The notes under the pieces: generated by a model | Seen by the model: only the letters and a program-made list of their open reading frames with translations | Databases searched by the model: none | What the model was told of the DNA's origin: nothing | From: Labrenzia sp. R4_2 | GTDB taxonomy: Bacteria; Pseudomonadota; Alphaproteobacteria; Rhizobiales; Stappiaceae | Length of the DNA stretch: 64,000 bases | Direction of reading: 5' to 3' | NCBI RefSeq assembly: GCF_017743865.1 | Contig: NZ_JAGHRJ010000003.1 | Span: forward strand, 62,001 to 126,000 | Made by a program: the position numbers and the translations under genes | Part shown: positions 46,653 to 56,234 of the stretch, in pieces | Position numbering within the stretch: position 1 is the stretch's first letter | How the letters are laid out: the number at the start of each line of letters is the position of its first letter

Positions 46653-46658
46653 CCTCCC
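46653..46658 (-). promoter_or_regulatory. gadB: Ribosome binding site that fixes the GTG start of the glutamate decarboxylase gene
   Basis: GGGAGG on the minus strand, six bases before the GTG at 46644-46646. It lies inside the longer frame that begins at the ATG at 46760, which argues against that upstream start. Confidence 0.8.
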
Positions 46659-46807
46659 TGTGAATACAGGCGTGTGATGGATGCCCCATACGACCATAGA
46701 ATTCAGATCATATGCAATGCCTACCCTGGGCAGTGCTTGCTGTCCTGTGACCCGCGTCACAAGTGTGCCATTCGGTGGTGGCCACTAAAGATTCTATCGA
46801 TGCGAAA

Positions 46808-46839
46808 AAAGAAAACGCCCCGGACAGCTTCCCGGGGCG
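46808..46839 (-). terminator. Terminator of the methyltransferase operon
   Basis: Perfect stem CGCCCCGG/CCGGGGCG (46816-46823 with 46832-46839), loop of eight, followed on the minus strand by TTTTCTTTTTT. It lies 44 bases past the methyltransferase stop and separates that operon from gadB. Confidence 0.9.
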
Positions 46840-46882
46840 CTTGATTGAGCAGAGGAATTTCTCGGTTTGCGGGTAGCCTGGG

Positions 46883-47668
46883 TCAGCCTTTGGCCTTGCA
46901 GACCAACAGGGTGCTGTTGCACCAGCCGCGCAGGCCCGGCAAGCGGCCAAGGGTCCTGGTCAATCCGATTTCCGCCGGTTTCAGTGGACCCCACTCGAAT
47001 GTCTTGGAACGCAGGTGATGGAAGAGTTTTCCATGCCGGTTATGTTCCTTGTACCAGGGGCTGAACATAGGGGTATAAGGCAGGACGCTGAGGTAACCGA
47101 TGCCATGGACTTCTTCGATATCGGCGGCCTTTTCGACGATATTTATCCATTCCTTGAGTGTGAAGCGGACATGGTGTTCCGGATAGTGCAGGTGGCCGAA
47201 TTTCAGCCGGTCGAGCCGGTAGAGTTGCGGCACGACCGCAAGCACCAGACCGCCCGGTGCAACCACTTCGCAGCATTGGCGCATGGTGGATTCAATAGCC
47301 TCGGCCTTGCCTGGAAGATGTTCCAGCACATCCAGCAGGGTAATGACATCCGGGCGCCAGGGCAGGTCTTCCTTGTGCTCGGACAGCTTCGTGGCATCGA
47401 GCACGATGTCCGGCTGGAAAGCTGCTTCGTAGTCGGCGCCGCAATATTCAAACTCCAGCCCGGTTGCGGCCAGATATTCCTTGGAGATCGAAGTCGAGCA
47501 GCCGATATCCAGGATCTTTGGTGTGTCGGTGCGGCCTTTGGCCCAGGATTTGATTTTCCGCGAAACCGTATCGAATTTCACGGTCCCGTAGAGATTTTGC
47601 TTTGAGTTCGACAGCTTCTTCACAAGATACTGTGAGTGTACTGTCAACTCGTTGGTTGTATCGGTCAT
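46883..47668 (-). CDS. Class I SAM-dependent methyltransferase coupled to an SAH-hydrolase-like protein
   Basis: 261 residues. Motif I ILDIGCSTSISKEYLAATG near 52-70; EYCGADYEAAF near 73-83; ITLLDVLEHLPGKAEAIEST near 109-128, where LLDVLEH is the classical motif of many sugar, lipid and quinone methyltransferases; and APGGLVLAVVPQLYRLDRL near 136-154. The C-terminal part is basic and aromatic-rich. The substrate is unknown. Its ATG overlaps the stop of the upstream gene by four bases (47665-47668), so the two are translationally coupled. A strong terminator follows. Confidence 0.87.
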   Translation of the reverse strand: MTDTTNELTVHSQYLVKKLSNSKQNLYGTVKFDTVSRKIKSWAKGRTDTPKILDIGCSTSISKEYLAATGLEFEYCGADYEAAFQPDIVLDATKLSEHKEDLPWRPDVITLLDVLEHLPGKAEAIESTMRQCCEVVAPGGLVLAVVPQLYRLDRLKFGHLHYPEHHVRFTLKEWINIVEKAADIEEVHGIGYLSVLPYTPMFSPWYKEHNRHGKLFHHLRSKTFEWGPLKPAEIGLTRTLGRLPGLRGWCNSTLLVCKAKG

Positions 47669-48858
47669 AGCTGGTCCCTCTGCTCAATCCACAGCTGTGT
47701 ACACAACGCCTCGCTGGCTGGCGTGATGCGATGAATTCCCGGCTCGTACGGATAAAAGGTGATGTCCGACATCAGGACGATCAGTTCGCCCAGAATGAGT
47801 TCGACGATCTCATCGGCGACGCTGCCAGATCCCGGAATGAAGTTTGCTGGATAGCCGTCGTTGACGAGGCAAATCTGACGCTCGCCGTGGCTATTGTCGT
47901 TCTGGAAATGGAAGGCCCGGATCGATGGATGAATATCGGCGCTTGGCGCGGTTTCCAGATAGTCGACATCAATCTCGATGCGCCGGGAGCTGGCACTTGC
48001 GACCATACAGCCGCTGCGCAATTGGCGCAGCACCTGTTCCGTGATCGACAATCTGCCAGCTGCGCCGACGATCAGATCGCACTTGTCCAACTCTCTTGGT
48101 GACATGTGCGCCTGAAGACCGGAGAGGCGCGCTTCTGCCACCTTGAGCGGGTCGGTGTCGATCACCATCGGAATGACATCAAGGCGGCGGAACGCATGGG
48201 CAACACCGGAGCCGATCCATCCCGCTCCGAAAACAGCGGCATGGCGTCCCGCAAGGGAGTTGCCGAGATCCCTGGACAGGCCGTCCAGGCAGCGCACGAT
48301 GGTTTCACCACACCGTTTGGCTTCCAGCCGCTTCAGTTCGCTGTCGGCGCAATGCAGCACCGGCACTTTCAAGTTGAGCTGTTCGGCCCGCCACACACCT
48401 TGTTTGGTGATCTCGACGACACCCTCAACAAGGTCCAACTGATCGGCAAAACGTTCATGAAGCAGTTCAACGACATAGCCGCCAACTTCCTGGATCACCA
48501 GTTTCTGACCAGATGAGCGGCACTGCAGAAAACTTTTCTGAATGGCAGCTGCAAGCGCTTCTTTGAAATCATCCTCGGTCTTCGGGCAATGCACGATAGA
48601 GCCATAACGCGATTGCCATTTCGTGCGTGTCGCATCGCTGCCGGAAGAATATGGAATACCGATGATGGCATCGAAATCCATGATCCCAGCCAAGGCATCA
48701 ATCATCCGCATGGTGTCGTCGAACAGATGCGCGACCAGCATGAAGCGATGCGTTTCTGCCTGGCACAGGTCGAGGCGTTCGACCAGCGCCGGAAGATAAT
48801 TCGCCCGGCGCACATAATCAGCGCTGGCGCCAAGAGCCATGTTGTTTAACGGTGTCAT
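47665..48858 (-). CDS. Divergent S-adenosylhomocysteine hydrolase-like NAD-binding protein
   Basis: 397 residues. The layout follows S-adenosylhomocysteine hydrolase: LVIQEVGGYVVE, then VEGVVEITKQGVWRAEQL (compare GVVEETTTGVHRL in true enzymes), then AGRHAAVFGAGWIGSGVAHA near 212-231 as the NAD fold, then LIVGAAGRLSITEQVL and RIEIDVDYLE. It departs from the true enzyme: the aspartate-asparagine pair after the active-site lysine is missing and the usual C-terminal K/Y lid segment is absent. It could be a specialised hydrolase, a different NAD-dependent enzyme or a regulator. It is coupled to a methyltransferase whose by-product would be SAH. A CtrA-type site lies just upstream. Confidence 0.72.
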   Translation of the reverse strand: MTPLNNMALGASADYVRRANYLPALVERLDLCQAETHRFMLVAHLFDDTMRMIDALAGIMDFDAIIGIPYSSGSDATRTKWQSRYGSIVHCPKTEDDFKEALAAAIQKSFLQCRSSGQKLVIQEVGGYVVELLHERFADQLDLVEGVVEITKQGVWRAEQLNLKVPVLHCADSELKRLEAKRCGETIVRCLDGLSRDLGNSLAGRHAAVFGAGWIGSGVAHAFRRLDVIPMVIDTDPLKVAEARLSGLQAHMSPRELDKCDLIVGAAGRLSITEQVLRQLRSGCMVASASSRRIEIDVDYLETAPSADIHPSIRAFHFQNDNSHGERQICLVNDGYPANFIPGSGSVADEIVELILGELIVLMSDITFYPYEPGIHRITPASEALCTQLWIEQRDQL

Positions 48859-49387
48859 TCACAAAGTGTCCTTTGTTAACGAATTATTAAGAACTGGCCA
48901 TGCAGCAGAAGACAAGCAGGGGTTGCCAAAAATCTTGGTATAAACCGGATTCATGGTTAACCCGCTTTTTTGGTAACTCGATTACTCTGAGTTGATACCT
49001 TGGCTAGTACACTGAAAACCCATTCGGATTCTCAGTTGAGTTCGTTCCGTTGCCAACAATTGGTCCACAGCTTGTTCACAACAGATCTTGTGAGGATTGA
49101 TTGCCAATCCGGGGGGTGAATTCCGAAACAGGTCAAAAGTATTCAAGTTTTATGTAATATTTACAAGGGCAAATATGCGGCACGCTGAGGATTGCAAAAG
49201 TCTGTTTAGCCAGCAAACTATGCCGCGCGGCAGACTTGCCTTGGCCCAAACTGCCTAAATTCACGAGCCACCGGCATATTCAAGCCACATTTCCTCCGCC
49301 GAAAAATCATCGGGTGTTCGAACAATGTGCTGATTGTTCCGATTTGATAGTGCTTGTGGGCAACCCTTTGGCAGAGGATTGCAGAAA
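48859..49387. other. Intergenic region of about 530 bases between the SAH-hydrolase-like gene and creD-like gene
   Basis: The part next to the minus-strand gene contains a perfect TTAA-N7-TTAA element (48876-48890). The middle (about 48940-49190) is AT-rich with TGTAATATTTACAAGGGC and several TTAAC runs, and probably holds promoters for both divergent genes. The open frames here are short and lack ribosome sites; I see no convincing gene. Confidence 0.5.
48876..48890. promoter_or_regulatory. CtrA-type binding site TTAA-N7-TTAA
   Basis: TTAA at 48876-48879 and 48887-48890 with exactly seven bases between, matching the full CtrA consensus of alphaproteobacteria. It ends 18 bases from the start of the SAH-hydrolase-like gene, so it lies in the core promoter region of that operon. 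AT-rich spacers can produce this by chance. Confidence 0.5.
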
Positions 49388-50806
49388 ATGGCGAACGCAA
49401 CATCGGCACCAACCGCAGACGACGAAAACGGATCTCCCCAGAACCGACAGTCACCGAAACTACCAGCAGTTCTGAAATCGCCCGCGGTCAAGGTTTTCCT
49501 GATCGGCTTCCTGACCGTTCTTCTTCTCATACCAACGACGTTTGTTTGGTTGCTCGTGGAAGAGCGTGCCGACCGCGCCAAGGGCGTGGCGGCGGATATC
49601 GCACGGTCCTGGGGAGGGACGCAGTCGATCAATGGTCCTTATCTCGCCATTCCATTCACGGAGACCGTCATTTCCGGAGAAGGCGAGAATCGGCAGCGGA
49701 CCGTCCATCATCGAACGGTGGTGTTGTTTCCCGAGCGTCTGGAATTGAAAGGGGACATAGGCGTCGAAGAACGCCAAAAATCAATCTACTCATTGCCGGT
49801 CTATAGTGGTCAGATGTCCATGGAGGGCCGGTTTGCTGCGCCGCCCTCCGGCATCTTCGAACCGAAAGACGGCGGCACGATCAAGATCGCAATGGACAAA
49901 GCCATGGTTGTCGTTGGCATATCGGATGTCCGCGCGCTGCGTAGCGAAGTCGCGATCCGTCTCGATATGGCAAAAACCGTGCAGTTTGAGCCAGGCCTTG
50001 GTGTCCTGGCCAAGCACGGCGGTTCCGGTATCAACGCACCAGTCGCAGCTGATATCTGGCAAAGAGGCTTTTCCTTTGATCTGGCCATGCACCTGAACGG
50101 CTCATCAGCCCTTTTTGCAGCACCGGCCGGGCAGACGACGCTGGTCACGCTCCAGTCCGATTGGCCGCATCCAGGGTTTACAGGAGCTTTCCTGCCTGAA
50201 AAGCGATCAATCACGGACAGTGGGTTTACTGCAAACTGGACCATCCCTTATCTGGCCCGGGGCATTCCCGAGACGATGGAGATCGACAGTTTGCCGCTGT
50301 CCGGCAAACTGATGGGTGTGAAGTTTGTCGAGCCGGTGAACTTCTATCAGACGATTTCGAGGTCATTGAAATATGCCATCGGTTTCATCAGCCTGACCTT
50401 TCTGGCAGTTTTCGTTTTGGAGATGCGATCGGGTTGGCAATTTCACTGGATACAATATGGGTTGGTAGGCTGTGCGCTGATTATCTTCTACGTGATGCTG
50501 TTGGCCTTTGCTGAGCATATTGGTTACGGGCCCGCCTACCTGGTCGCTGCAGGTTCGGCGACGCTGTTGAACGCCATCTACGTTGGGACCTCGCTGAAAA
50601 GCCGAATTGCAGGATTGGTGATCGCAGCTGTCCTGACCGGCATCTTTGCGACCCTTTACGCTTTGATGCGGGAACAGGACTACGCCTTACTGATCGGATC
50701 TGTGATCGCATTTGCAGCTCTTGCCGTGACCATGTTCGTAACGCAGAGAATCGACTGGTCGGGGCTGGACGCACCGCGCTCACCATCTCACCGTCAGGCT
50801 GTCTAG
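49388..50806 (+). CDS. creD: CreD-like inner-membrane protein
   Basis: 472 residues. One N-terminal membrane helix (about 31-52, PAVKVFLIGFLTVLLLIPTT), a large periplasmic domain (about 55-325) with the family phrase GPYLAIPF and TVVLFPERLELKGDI, then about five helices from 340 to 455. This arrangement matches CreD of E. coli, linked to the CreBC two-component system and to beta-lactam and colicin tolerance. No CreBC genes are adjacent here. The start at 49388 has AGAGGA upstream; the longer frame from 49334 has none. Confidence 0.88.
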   Translation: MANATSAPTADDENGSPQNRQSPKLPAVLKSPAVKVFLIGFLTVLLLIPTTFVWLLVEERADRAKGVAADIARSWGGTQSINGPYLAIPFTETVISGEGENRQRTVHHRTVVLFPERLELKGDIGVEERQKSIYSLPVYSGQMSMEGRFAAPPSGIFEPKDGGTIKIAMDKAMVVVGISDVRALRSEVAIRLDMAKTVQFEPGLGVLAKHGGSGINAPVAADIWQRGFSFDLAMHLNGSSALFAAPAGQTTLVTLQSDWPHPGFTGAFLPEKRSITDSGFTANWTIPYLARGIPETMEIDSLPLSGKLMGVKFVEPVNFYQTISRSLKYAIGFISLTFLAVFVLEMRSGWQFHWIQYGLVGCALIIFYVMLLAFAEHIGYGPAYLVAAGSATLLNAIYVGTSLKSRIAGLVIAAVLTGIFATLYALMREQDYALLIGSVIAFAALAVTMFVTQRIDWSGLDAPRSPSHRQAV

Positions 50807-50984
50807 CAAGAAAAACAGCGGTGCCTGTCAGGCGGGGTGGCGATCCACCTGTCGGGGCATTGGATTGGTCAGAAGCAACGTGAGTCACACATCCCTCACG
50901 GGCTTGTGCGGGAATGACAATGGAGTTGAGTTGCCTCCAGCTGCAGATGCGTTAGCTCTGATACCAACATACGGAGGATTTCTC

Positions 50985-51629
50985 ATGAAGCGTCTTGCCC
51001 CGCTCGCCCTTGCAACTCTGATGACCGGTGCCGCCTATACGGTTCCGGCGAACGCCGAGACGGCGGTGTTTGCCGGTGGCTGTTTCTGGTGTGTTGAATC
51101 AGATCTGGAACAGCTTTCGGGCGTTCGCGATGTGGTGTCCGGTTATGCTGGCGGAACCACGCAAAACCCGACCTACAAGAACTACGAACGTGGTGGTCAC
51201 CGCGAAGTCGTTCAGGTCGATTTTGATGAGACCAAGATCAGCTATGGCGAGCTCTTGGCGATTTTCCTGAGAACAGTCGATGTTACCGACAGCGGCGGGC
51301 AATTCTGTGACCGGGGTTTTGGATACTCCACTGCGATACATCCTTTGAACGCAGCGCAGGAAAAAGCGGCGAAGCAGGAAGTGGCGAAGGCGGAAAAGGC
51401 GCTGGGCCGTAAAGTGGTGACCCCGATTGAAGACGCTGCAGTCTTCTGGCCGGCTGAGGACTATCACCAGGGCTATTACAAGAGCAATCAACGCACCTTG
51501 ACCCGGTTCGGCTATTTAACCCGTGCCGATGCTTACAAAGGTTACCGAAAGGCCTGTGGGCGGGATGCGCGTGTGAAGCAAGTCTGGGGTTCTGAAGCCT
51601 TCAAGGGACTCCCGCAAGCCGGATCCTGA
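50985..51629 (+). CDS. msrA: Exported peptide methionine sulfoxide reductase A
   Basis: 214 residues. A Sec signal peptide covers about residues 1-25 (ending ANAE), so the enzyme should act in the periplasm. The catalytic motif GGCFWCVESDLEQL is near residues 31-44, GYAGGTTQNPTYKNYERGGHREVVQVDFD follows in two parts, and SGGQFCDRGFGYSTAI near 103-118 is the substrate-side loop. It reduces methionine-S-sulfoxide in proteins. A strong GGAGG site precedes the ATG. Convergent with recQ, 34 bases apart. Confidence 0.95.
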   Translation: MKRLAPLALATLMTGAAYTVPANAETAVFAGGCFWCVESDLEQLSGVRDVVSGYAGGTTQNPTYKNYERGGHREVVQVDFDETKISYGELLAIFLRTVDVTDSGGQFCDRGFGYSTAIHPLNAAQEKAAKQEVAKAEKALGRKVVTPIEDAAVFWPAEDYHQGYYKSNQRTLTRFGYLTRADAYKGYRKACGRDARVKQVWGSEAFKGLPQAGS

Positions 51630-51663
51630 TCAAACCACGATCTGCTCAAACTTTGAGGCTGGC

Positions 51664-53553
51664 TTAAACGCCGGCCTCGAAGGCTTCCACCAGATCCAGA
51701 ACAGCTTCGCCGTACTTGTCCAGTTTTGATTGGCCAATGCCGGAGACCGATAGAAGGCTGTCGGGCGTGACCGGGCGCGCCGCAGCGATCCCGGCAAGAG
51801 TGGCGTCGGGAAACACCACATAAGGCGGCACGCTCTGATCCCGGGCAATTTGGGTGCGCAACCGGCGGAGCCGATCAAACAGCAACCGGTCTTCCTGGTC
51901 CAGCTCATCCGCCAGAGAGGCAGCTCGCGATGTCCGGGTGTTCTTGAGGCCAGAGGCGCTGCGGTCCTTGCGCAGACGAATCCTCTCTTCGCCCCGCAGA
52001 ACTGGCCGCGCCTTTTCGGTCAAGACCAATGCGCCGTATCGCGCGTGGTCAACGTCGACATATCCGGCAGCAACGATCTGCCGTGTGATCGACTGCCATG
52101 TTTTGAGAGAGTGCTCCTGTCCGATACCGAACACGGAGAGACTGTCGTGGCCGAAGCGGGCGGACTTCTCGCTGGTCTTGCCCAGTAGAACATCGATCAC
52201 ATGTCCAGTGCCGAAGCGCTGGCCGGTCCGGTAGATCGCCGACATGAGCTTCTGCGCAGGTTCCGTGCCATCCCATGTTTCCACGGGTGACAGACAGGTG
52301 TCGCAGTTTCCGCAAAGTTCCGGGTAGGTCTCGCCAAAATGCGCGAGCAAGGCCTGGCGCCTGCAGCCCGCCGTTTCGCAAATTCCGAGGAGTGCGTTGA
52401 GCTTTGCATTTTCTGCGCGTTTGACCTCGTCCGGGGCATCGCCCTCCGCAATCATTCGCCGACGTTGCACGAGATCCGCCATACCATACGCCATGAAGGC
52501 TTCGGACGGCGCACCATCCCGCCCGGCGCGGCCTGTCTCCTGATAATAGGCCTCGACAGATGAAGGCAGGTCCAAGTGGGCCACGTAGCGCACATCCGGC
52601 TTGTCGATCCCCATGCCGAAGGCCACCGTGGCCACCAGGCAAAGATCCTCCTCCAGCAAAAACGCATCCTGATTGGCGGCCCGCTGTTCTGCGGGCAAAC
52701 CCGCATGATAGGGCAGTGCACGAATCCCCTTGGCATTTAGCCACTCGGCGATGTCCTCGACCTTCGCCCGGGAGAGGCAATAGACGATGCCGCACTCGCC
52801 CTTGTGTTTTTTTAGGAAATCCAGAAGCTGCTGGCGCTGGTTGGTCCGTTCGACGATTTCATACCGGATGTTGGGCCGGTCGAAACTGGTCGAAAAAACT
52901 TCCGCCTCATCCAGCTTCAGCCGTGCCTGAATGTCTTTCTGGGTGTGCGGATCGGCTGTCGCGGTCAGCGCCACACGGGGGACGCCCGGATAGCGTTCCG
53001 CCAGGGTGGAGAGGCTTAAATATTCCGGGCGGAAATCGTGGCCCCATTGGCTCACGCAATGCGCCTCGTCAATGGCAAAGAGCGCAATGTCGAGCGTATC
53101 GAGGAGCTTGCGAAAGCTCTCATTGCTGAGCCGTTCCGGCGTGACGTACAGGAGATCGATTTGTCCGCGTTGCAATTCCAGACGCAAATCAGCTTGTTCG
53201 CCAGGCGTGAGCGTGGAATTCAAGGCTGCCGCGTTGACACCGGCGGCTGTCAACGCACCGACCTGGTCCTTCATCAGCGCGATCAGAGGAGAAACAACGA
53301 TCCCGACACCGCGGCGGCAAAGCGCCGGGATTTGGAAACAAAGCGACTTGCCGGCACCTGTTGGAAACAGAACGACCGCATCCCGGCCATCGACAAGCGA
53401 CTGGATGACCGCCTGCTGCTTGCCCCGGAAATCACTGAAGCCGAAGATCTTCTGCAGCACAGCCAAGGGGCGCGCCTCGCCGGTCACTGGCGGTGCAAGC
53501 GTGGCCTGAATCGTATTGGGTTCCTCTGCGGCGGGCGCAGGTGAAGCGGACAT
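51664..53553 (-). CDS. recQ: ATP-dependent DNA helicase RecQ
   Basis: 629 residues. Helicase motif 0/[21 protein letters not shown] and [15 protein letters not shown] (about 33-73); motif [21 protein letters not shown] near 156-174; motif [21 protein letters not shown] and [11 protein letters not shown] RecQ-C-terminal zinc module (cysteines around CETAGCRR and CGNCDTC) and winged helix follow, then an HRDC domain at about 545-620. It unwinds DNA in recombination and repair with 3'-5' polarity. Confidence 0.96.
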   Translation of the reverse strand: MSASPAPAAEEPNTIQATLAPPVTGEARPLAVLQKIFGFSDFRGKQQAVIQSLVDGRDAVVLFPTGAGKSLCFQIPALCRRGVGIVVSPLIALMKDQVGALTAAGVNAAALNSTLTPGEQADLRLELQRGQIDLLYVTPERLSNESFRKLLDTLDIALFAIDEAHCVSQWGHDFRPEYLSLSTLAERYPGVPRVALTATADPHTQKDIQARLKLDEAEVFSTSFDRPNIRYEIVERTNQRQQLLDFLKKHKGECGIVYCLSRAKVEDIAEWLNAKGIRALPYHAGLPAEQRAANQDAFLLEEDLCLVATVAFGMGIDKPDVRYVAHLDLPSSVEAYYQETGRAGRDGAPSEAFMAYGMADLVQRRRMIAEGDAPDEVKRAENAKLNALLGICETAGCRRQALLAHFGETYPELCGNCDTCLSPVETWDGTEPAQKLMSAIYRTGQRFGTGHVIDVLLGKTSEKSARFGHDSLSVFGIGQEHSLKTWQSITRQIVAAGYVDVDHARYGALVLTEKARPVLRGEERIRLRKDRSASGLKNTRTSRAASLADELDQEDRLLFDRLRRLRTQIARDQSVPPYVVFPDATLAGIAAARPVTPDSLLSVSGIGQSKLDKYGEAVLDLVEAFEAGV

Positions 53554-53651
53554 GTTCGAATGATTCTCCTGAACTCATCGCACCATGTCCTATTCGCCGC
53601 TTCAGGGCAATTGCCCCGCCTGTGGATGACCGGGCGTTGACTGCGGAAAAC

Positions 53652-54551
53652 CTAAAATTCCGCGTCTGGGTCGCTCGCCAGGGTTTCTGCGCAATGGATG
53701 CGCATTTGCTCGGTCAGCTCTGTCAGGTCGCCGTCCAGCCGCTCCGGGCGGATCGGCTTACCGAAGTGCACACGGAACTCGGCGTTTTTCTTATTCAACA
53801 GCTCGTTGAAAACGGTCATGTCTCGCAGTTCTGTCGAGACCCGGGCTAGGAAATAAAACAGCCCGGAATTCCGCCCACCCATATGCATAGGAATGATCGG
53901 CGCCTTGTTCTTGCGCGCAAGAGCCAGCGCAGACGTCATCCATGGGCGCTCGGTGAGCTTGCCCTCATGCCAATAGGCAAGACGTCCGGACGGGAACAGG
54001 ACAACGACGCGCTCCTTGGAGAAGGCGGATGACGCAATTTTAAGCGTTTCCTTCGACTTTTCACGGCTTTTGAAGTCTGCCCGCCACTCAACCGGAATGA
54101 TCATGTCCGCAAGCTGCGGATTGATGCGGATTGCGTCCCGATTGGCGAAGATTGCGAGGTCTTCACGCCGCTCCTTGATGGCATCGAACAACACAACACC
54201 ATCGGCAATACCCGTGGGGTGATTTGAGACCAGGACGACTGGACCGTCAGTTGGAACGCGGTCCAGGCCGAGGGTCGTGACGTTCAATTGCAACAAATCG
54301 CTGAGGTGCCGGAAAACGTCCACCGCGCTCATGTGATCGATGGTGTTGGCCATTTCGACGGCTGACCGGTAGCGCAGGATTTTGAAGGCAAAGGGACGAA
54401 TGAGGGGCCACCATGGGCTCGCCATCACCTGTTTGCCGCGTTCTGCGATCAACACATCCACTATATGAGGATCGGCGGGAAGGCGCGTTGCCACCGCTTC
54501 ATTTTCATGACGGGTGGGAAGCGTGGTGGTCGTCTGGTCTGTCGTCCGCAC
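53652..54551 (-). CDS. Phospholipid/glycerol acyltransferase family protein
   Basis: 299 residues. The acyltransferase block I appears as VLVSNHPTGIADGVVLFDAI (about 105-124), with the histidine and aspartate of the HxxxxxD variant; block III-like VVLFPSGRLAYWHEGKLTER near 198-217 and APIIPMHMGGRNSGLFYFLA near 233-252 are typical of PlsC-like enzymes. It probably acylates a lysophospholipid or ornithine/other lipid at the inner membrane; the acceptor is not clear. The protein is longer at the N-terminus than a minimal PlsC. Confidence 0.87.
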   Translation of the reverse strand: MRTTDQTTTTLPTRHENEAVATRLPADPHIVDVLIAERGKQVMASPWWPLIRPFAFKILRYRSAVEMANTIDHMSAVDVFRHLSDLLQLNVTTLGLDRVPTDGPVVLVSNHPTGIADGVVLFDAIKERREDLAIFANRDAIRINPQLADMIIPVEWRADFKSREKSKETLKIASSAFSKERVVVLFPSGRLAYWHEGKLTERPWMTSALALARKNKAPIIPMHMGGRNSGLFYFLARVSTELRDMTVFNELLNKKNAEFRVHFGKPIRPERLDGDLTELTEQMRIHCAETLASDPDAEF

Positions 54552-54667
54552 TCTTTAACCCCTGCCGGTTTCGATGCTCGATCCACACTGCCATGGTTAG
54601 CGAAAGCAGTCCGGCCATGCAAATGTTCAAAATAGAATTGGGTTTTTAAATGTCAGGCTGTTGCGTT

Positions 54668-55057
54668 TTAGCTCCACACGGGGCTTGTGAATATTGCGAC
54701 GCAGGTCAGGAAGCCTGCGGTCCAGGTCAGTGAGCGTGGGTTGGATCGATCCGTCCAGTAGCAGAACACATAAATCACCCGCAGCATCACAAATAGGACA
54801 GCCAGCTGGTTGATCCAGTAGTCGGACCCGCCTTGACCGATCCCGACGATGACAGAGATGGCAAAAAGAGGAAAAGCTTCAAAGCCGTTGGCCTGAGCAG
54901 CTTGTGCTCGTGCCCGGAACCCCTCGCGCCAATAGTCTGGATCGCGCGGATTGGCGTTATCAAAGTCCTTGTTCAGCTTTGCCGGAAATGCCGAAAGGAT
55001 TGGAAGAATGGCGGCGGCAAGGATGCACCAGATGGCAAGCGGCACAGTTATCTCCAT
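54668..55057 (-). CDS. MAPEG-family membrane protein
   Basis: About 129 residues, four membrane helices (about 3-22, 60-80, 85-100, 108-126). The family signature is RARAQAAQANGFEAFPLFAI near 46-65. Human relatives are glutathione transferases and leukotriene enzymes; bacterial homologues have detoxification or unknown roles. The start is uncertain: ATG 55057 begins directly with the first helix; ATG 55090 adds eleven residues. Neither has a clear ribosome site. Confidence 0.88.
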   Translation of the reverse strand: MEITVPLAIWCILAAAILPILSAFPAKLNKDFDNANPRDPDYWREGFRARAQAAQANGFEAFPLFAISVIVGIGQGGSDYWINQLAVLFVMLRVIYVFCYWTDRSNPRSLTWTAGFLTCVAIFTSPVWS

Positions 55058-55171
55058 GACGTCGAGATTGGGGTGCGCCTTCATTCGCATGCAAATTGAG
55101 TGATATCAACGCCAATCGCGCAAGTGCGTCTTTAAGTATCCATCCGTCAGCAAAAAAGCGGAGTAACGAAC

Positions 55172-55546
55172 ATGTCCGTTAGCGATTGGCAGTCCTTTAT
55201 TTCACAGACCGACAAGAGGATGGCAGATCTTCGGAGTGGCATCCCCGGTGTCACCAAAGGGTTTCACGACGTGGCTCGCTCGGCCATCAGTCCGGGTGCC
55301 TTGGATTCAAAGACCAAAGAGTTGATTGCTTTAGCGATTGGAATTGCGGCGCGCTGCGATGGTTGCCTTGCCTACCACTCCAAGGCGGCTGCAAAGTATG
55401 GTGCAAGCCGGGAAGAGATAATGGAAACGATCGGTGTCGCGGTTTATATGGGCGGCGGCCCGTCGATGATCTATGGAGCCGAAGCGCTGGCGGCATTCGA
55501 TGCGTTTTCCGGACACGGCGTGTCCGAGGCCCAAGTCCCTAAGTAG
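55172..55546 (+). CDS. Carboxymuconolactone decarboxylase/AhpD-like protein
   Basis: 124 residues. LDSKTKELIALAIGIAARCDGCLAYHSKAA is split here as LDSKTKELIALAIGIAA then RCDGCLAYH, where the CxxC plus histidine is the redox-active site of the AhpD-like alkylhydroperoxidase branch. GASREEIMETIGVAVYMGGG is the usual second helix pair. It likely has peroxidase or disulfide reductase activity in the cytoplasm; a partner is unknown. GGAG upstream supports the start. Transcribed alone, divergent from the MAPEG gene. Confidence 0.9.
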   Translation: MSVSDWQSFISQTDKRMADLRSGIPGVTKGFHDVARSAISPGALDSKTKELIALAIGIAARCDGCLAYHSKAAAKYGASREEIMETIGVAVYMGGGPSMIYGAEALAAFDAFSGHGVSEAQVPK

Positions 55547-55679
55547 TTTTCAGAAGATTGGCTGTTTATCCGCTGAGAATGTTGGGCACAGCCTTAAACT
55601 GTCATAATAGGGTCTGAACCTTTGGCTATGGCATCCGCGAAATTGGGAAACATGCCCCAACGTCGGAAGAGGATTCCCT

Positions 55680-56135
55680 GTGCCAAAAACCACCGTGTTG
55701 TTCGTGTGCCCTGACAACAGTTTGCTCGGGCCGATGGCTGAAGCCTGCCTCAACGCCAGAGGCGGCGGCTTGATGAGGGCCTTTTCTGCTGGCCTTCAGC
55801 CTGCAGCGCAGATCAGCAAGAATGTCAGCCGTCTTTTGTCGGCACATGGCGTGAGCGCGCAAGGCCTTTCGCCGAAATCCATTGATGTGTTTTTGATGCC
55901 GTATGCGATCGTGCCGGATCGGATCATCTATCTGAGCGACGTAAAGGCGATCCTTCAACCGTCGTCCTGGAAGGGGACAACATCAAGCCATTGGTGGAGC
56001 GTGACGGATGGCGGCGCCTTGAGCGATGATTTTGCGGCCTGTTCTGCTTACCTTAAACGTATCTGGCAAGCGATTGACGGCCTGATTGATCCGTCCGTCC
56101 CATCGGAGCTTTCCACCAGCAACAAGGTTGCCTGA
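55680..56135 (+). CDS. Low-molecular-weight phosphatase-like protein with degenerate active site
   Basis: 151 residues, GTG start preceded by GAGGA at good spacing. The N-terminus VLFVCPDNSLLGPMAEACLN follows the low-molecular-weight tyrosine phosphatase/arsenate reductase pattern (VLFVCxxNSCRSPMAEA), but the P-loop arginine is replaced: CPDNSLLGP where CxxNSCRSP is expected. The first cysteine is kept. The usual C-terminal aspartate-proline catalytic pair is also not obvious, although FAACSAYLKRIWQAIDGLI resembles the family's last helix. It is therefore probably not a working phosphatase; a binding or regulatory role is possible. No partner gene adjacent. Confidence 0.75.
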   Translation: MPKTTVLFVCPDNSLLGPMAEACLNARGGGLMRAFSAGLQPAAQISKNVSRLLSAHGVSAQGLSPKSIDVFLMPYAIVPDRIIYLSDVKAILQPSSWKGTTSSHWWSVTDGGALSDDFAACSAYLKRIWQAIDGLIDPSVPSELSTSNKVA

Positions 56136-56234
56136 CGGAAATTTGTAGAGTTTCCGCGGGAGCCTTTGGATTTTCGCCAAATTGTAGGCTAAGAGTGGCG
56201 GCATATTGGGACGTCATTCAGGGACTGATTCGTT

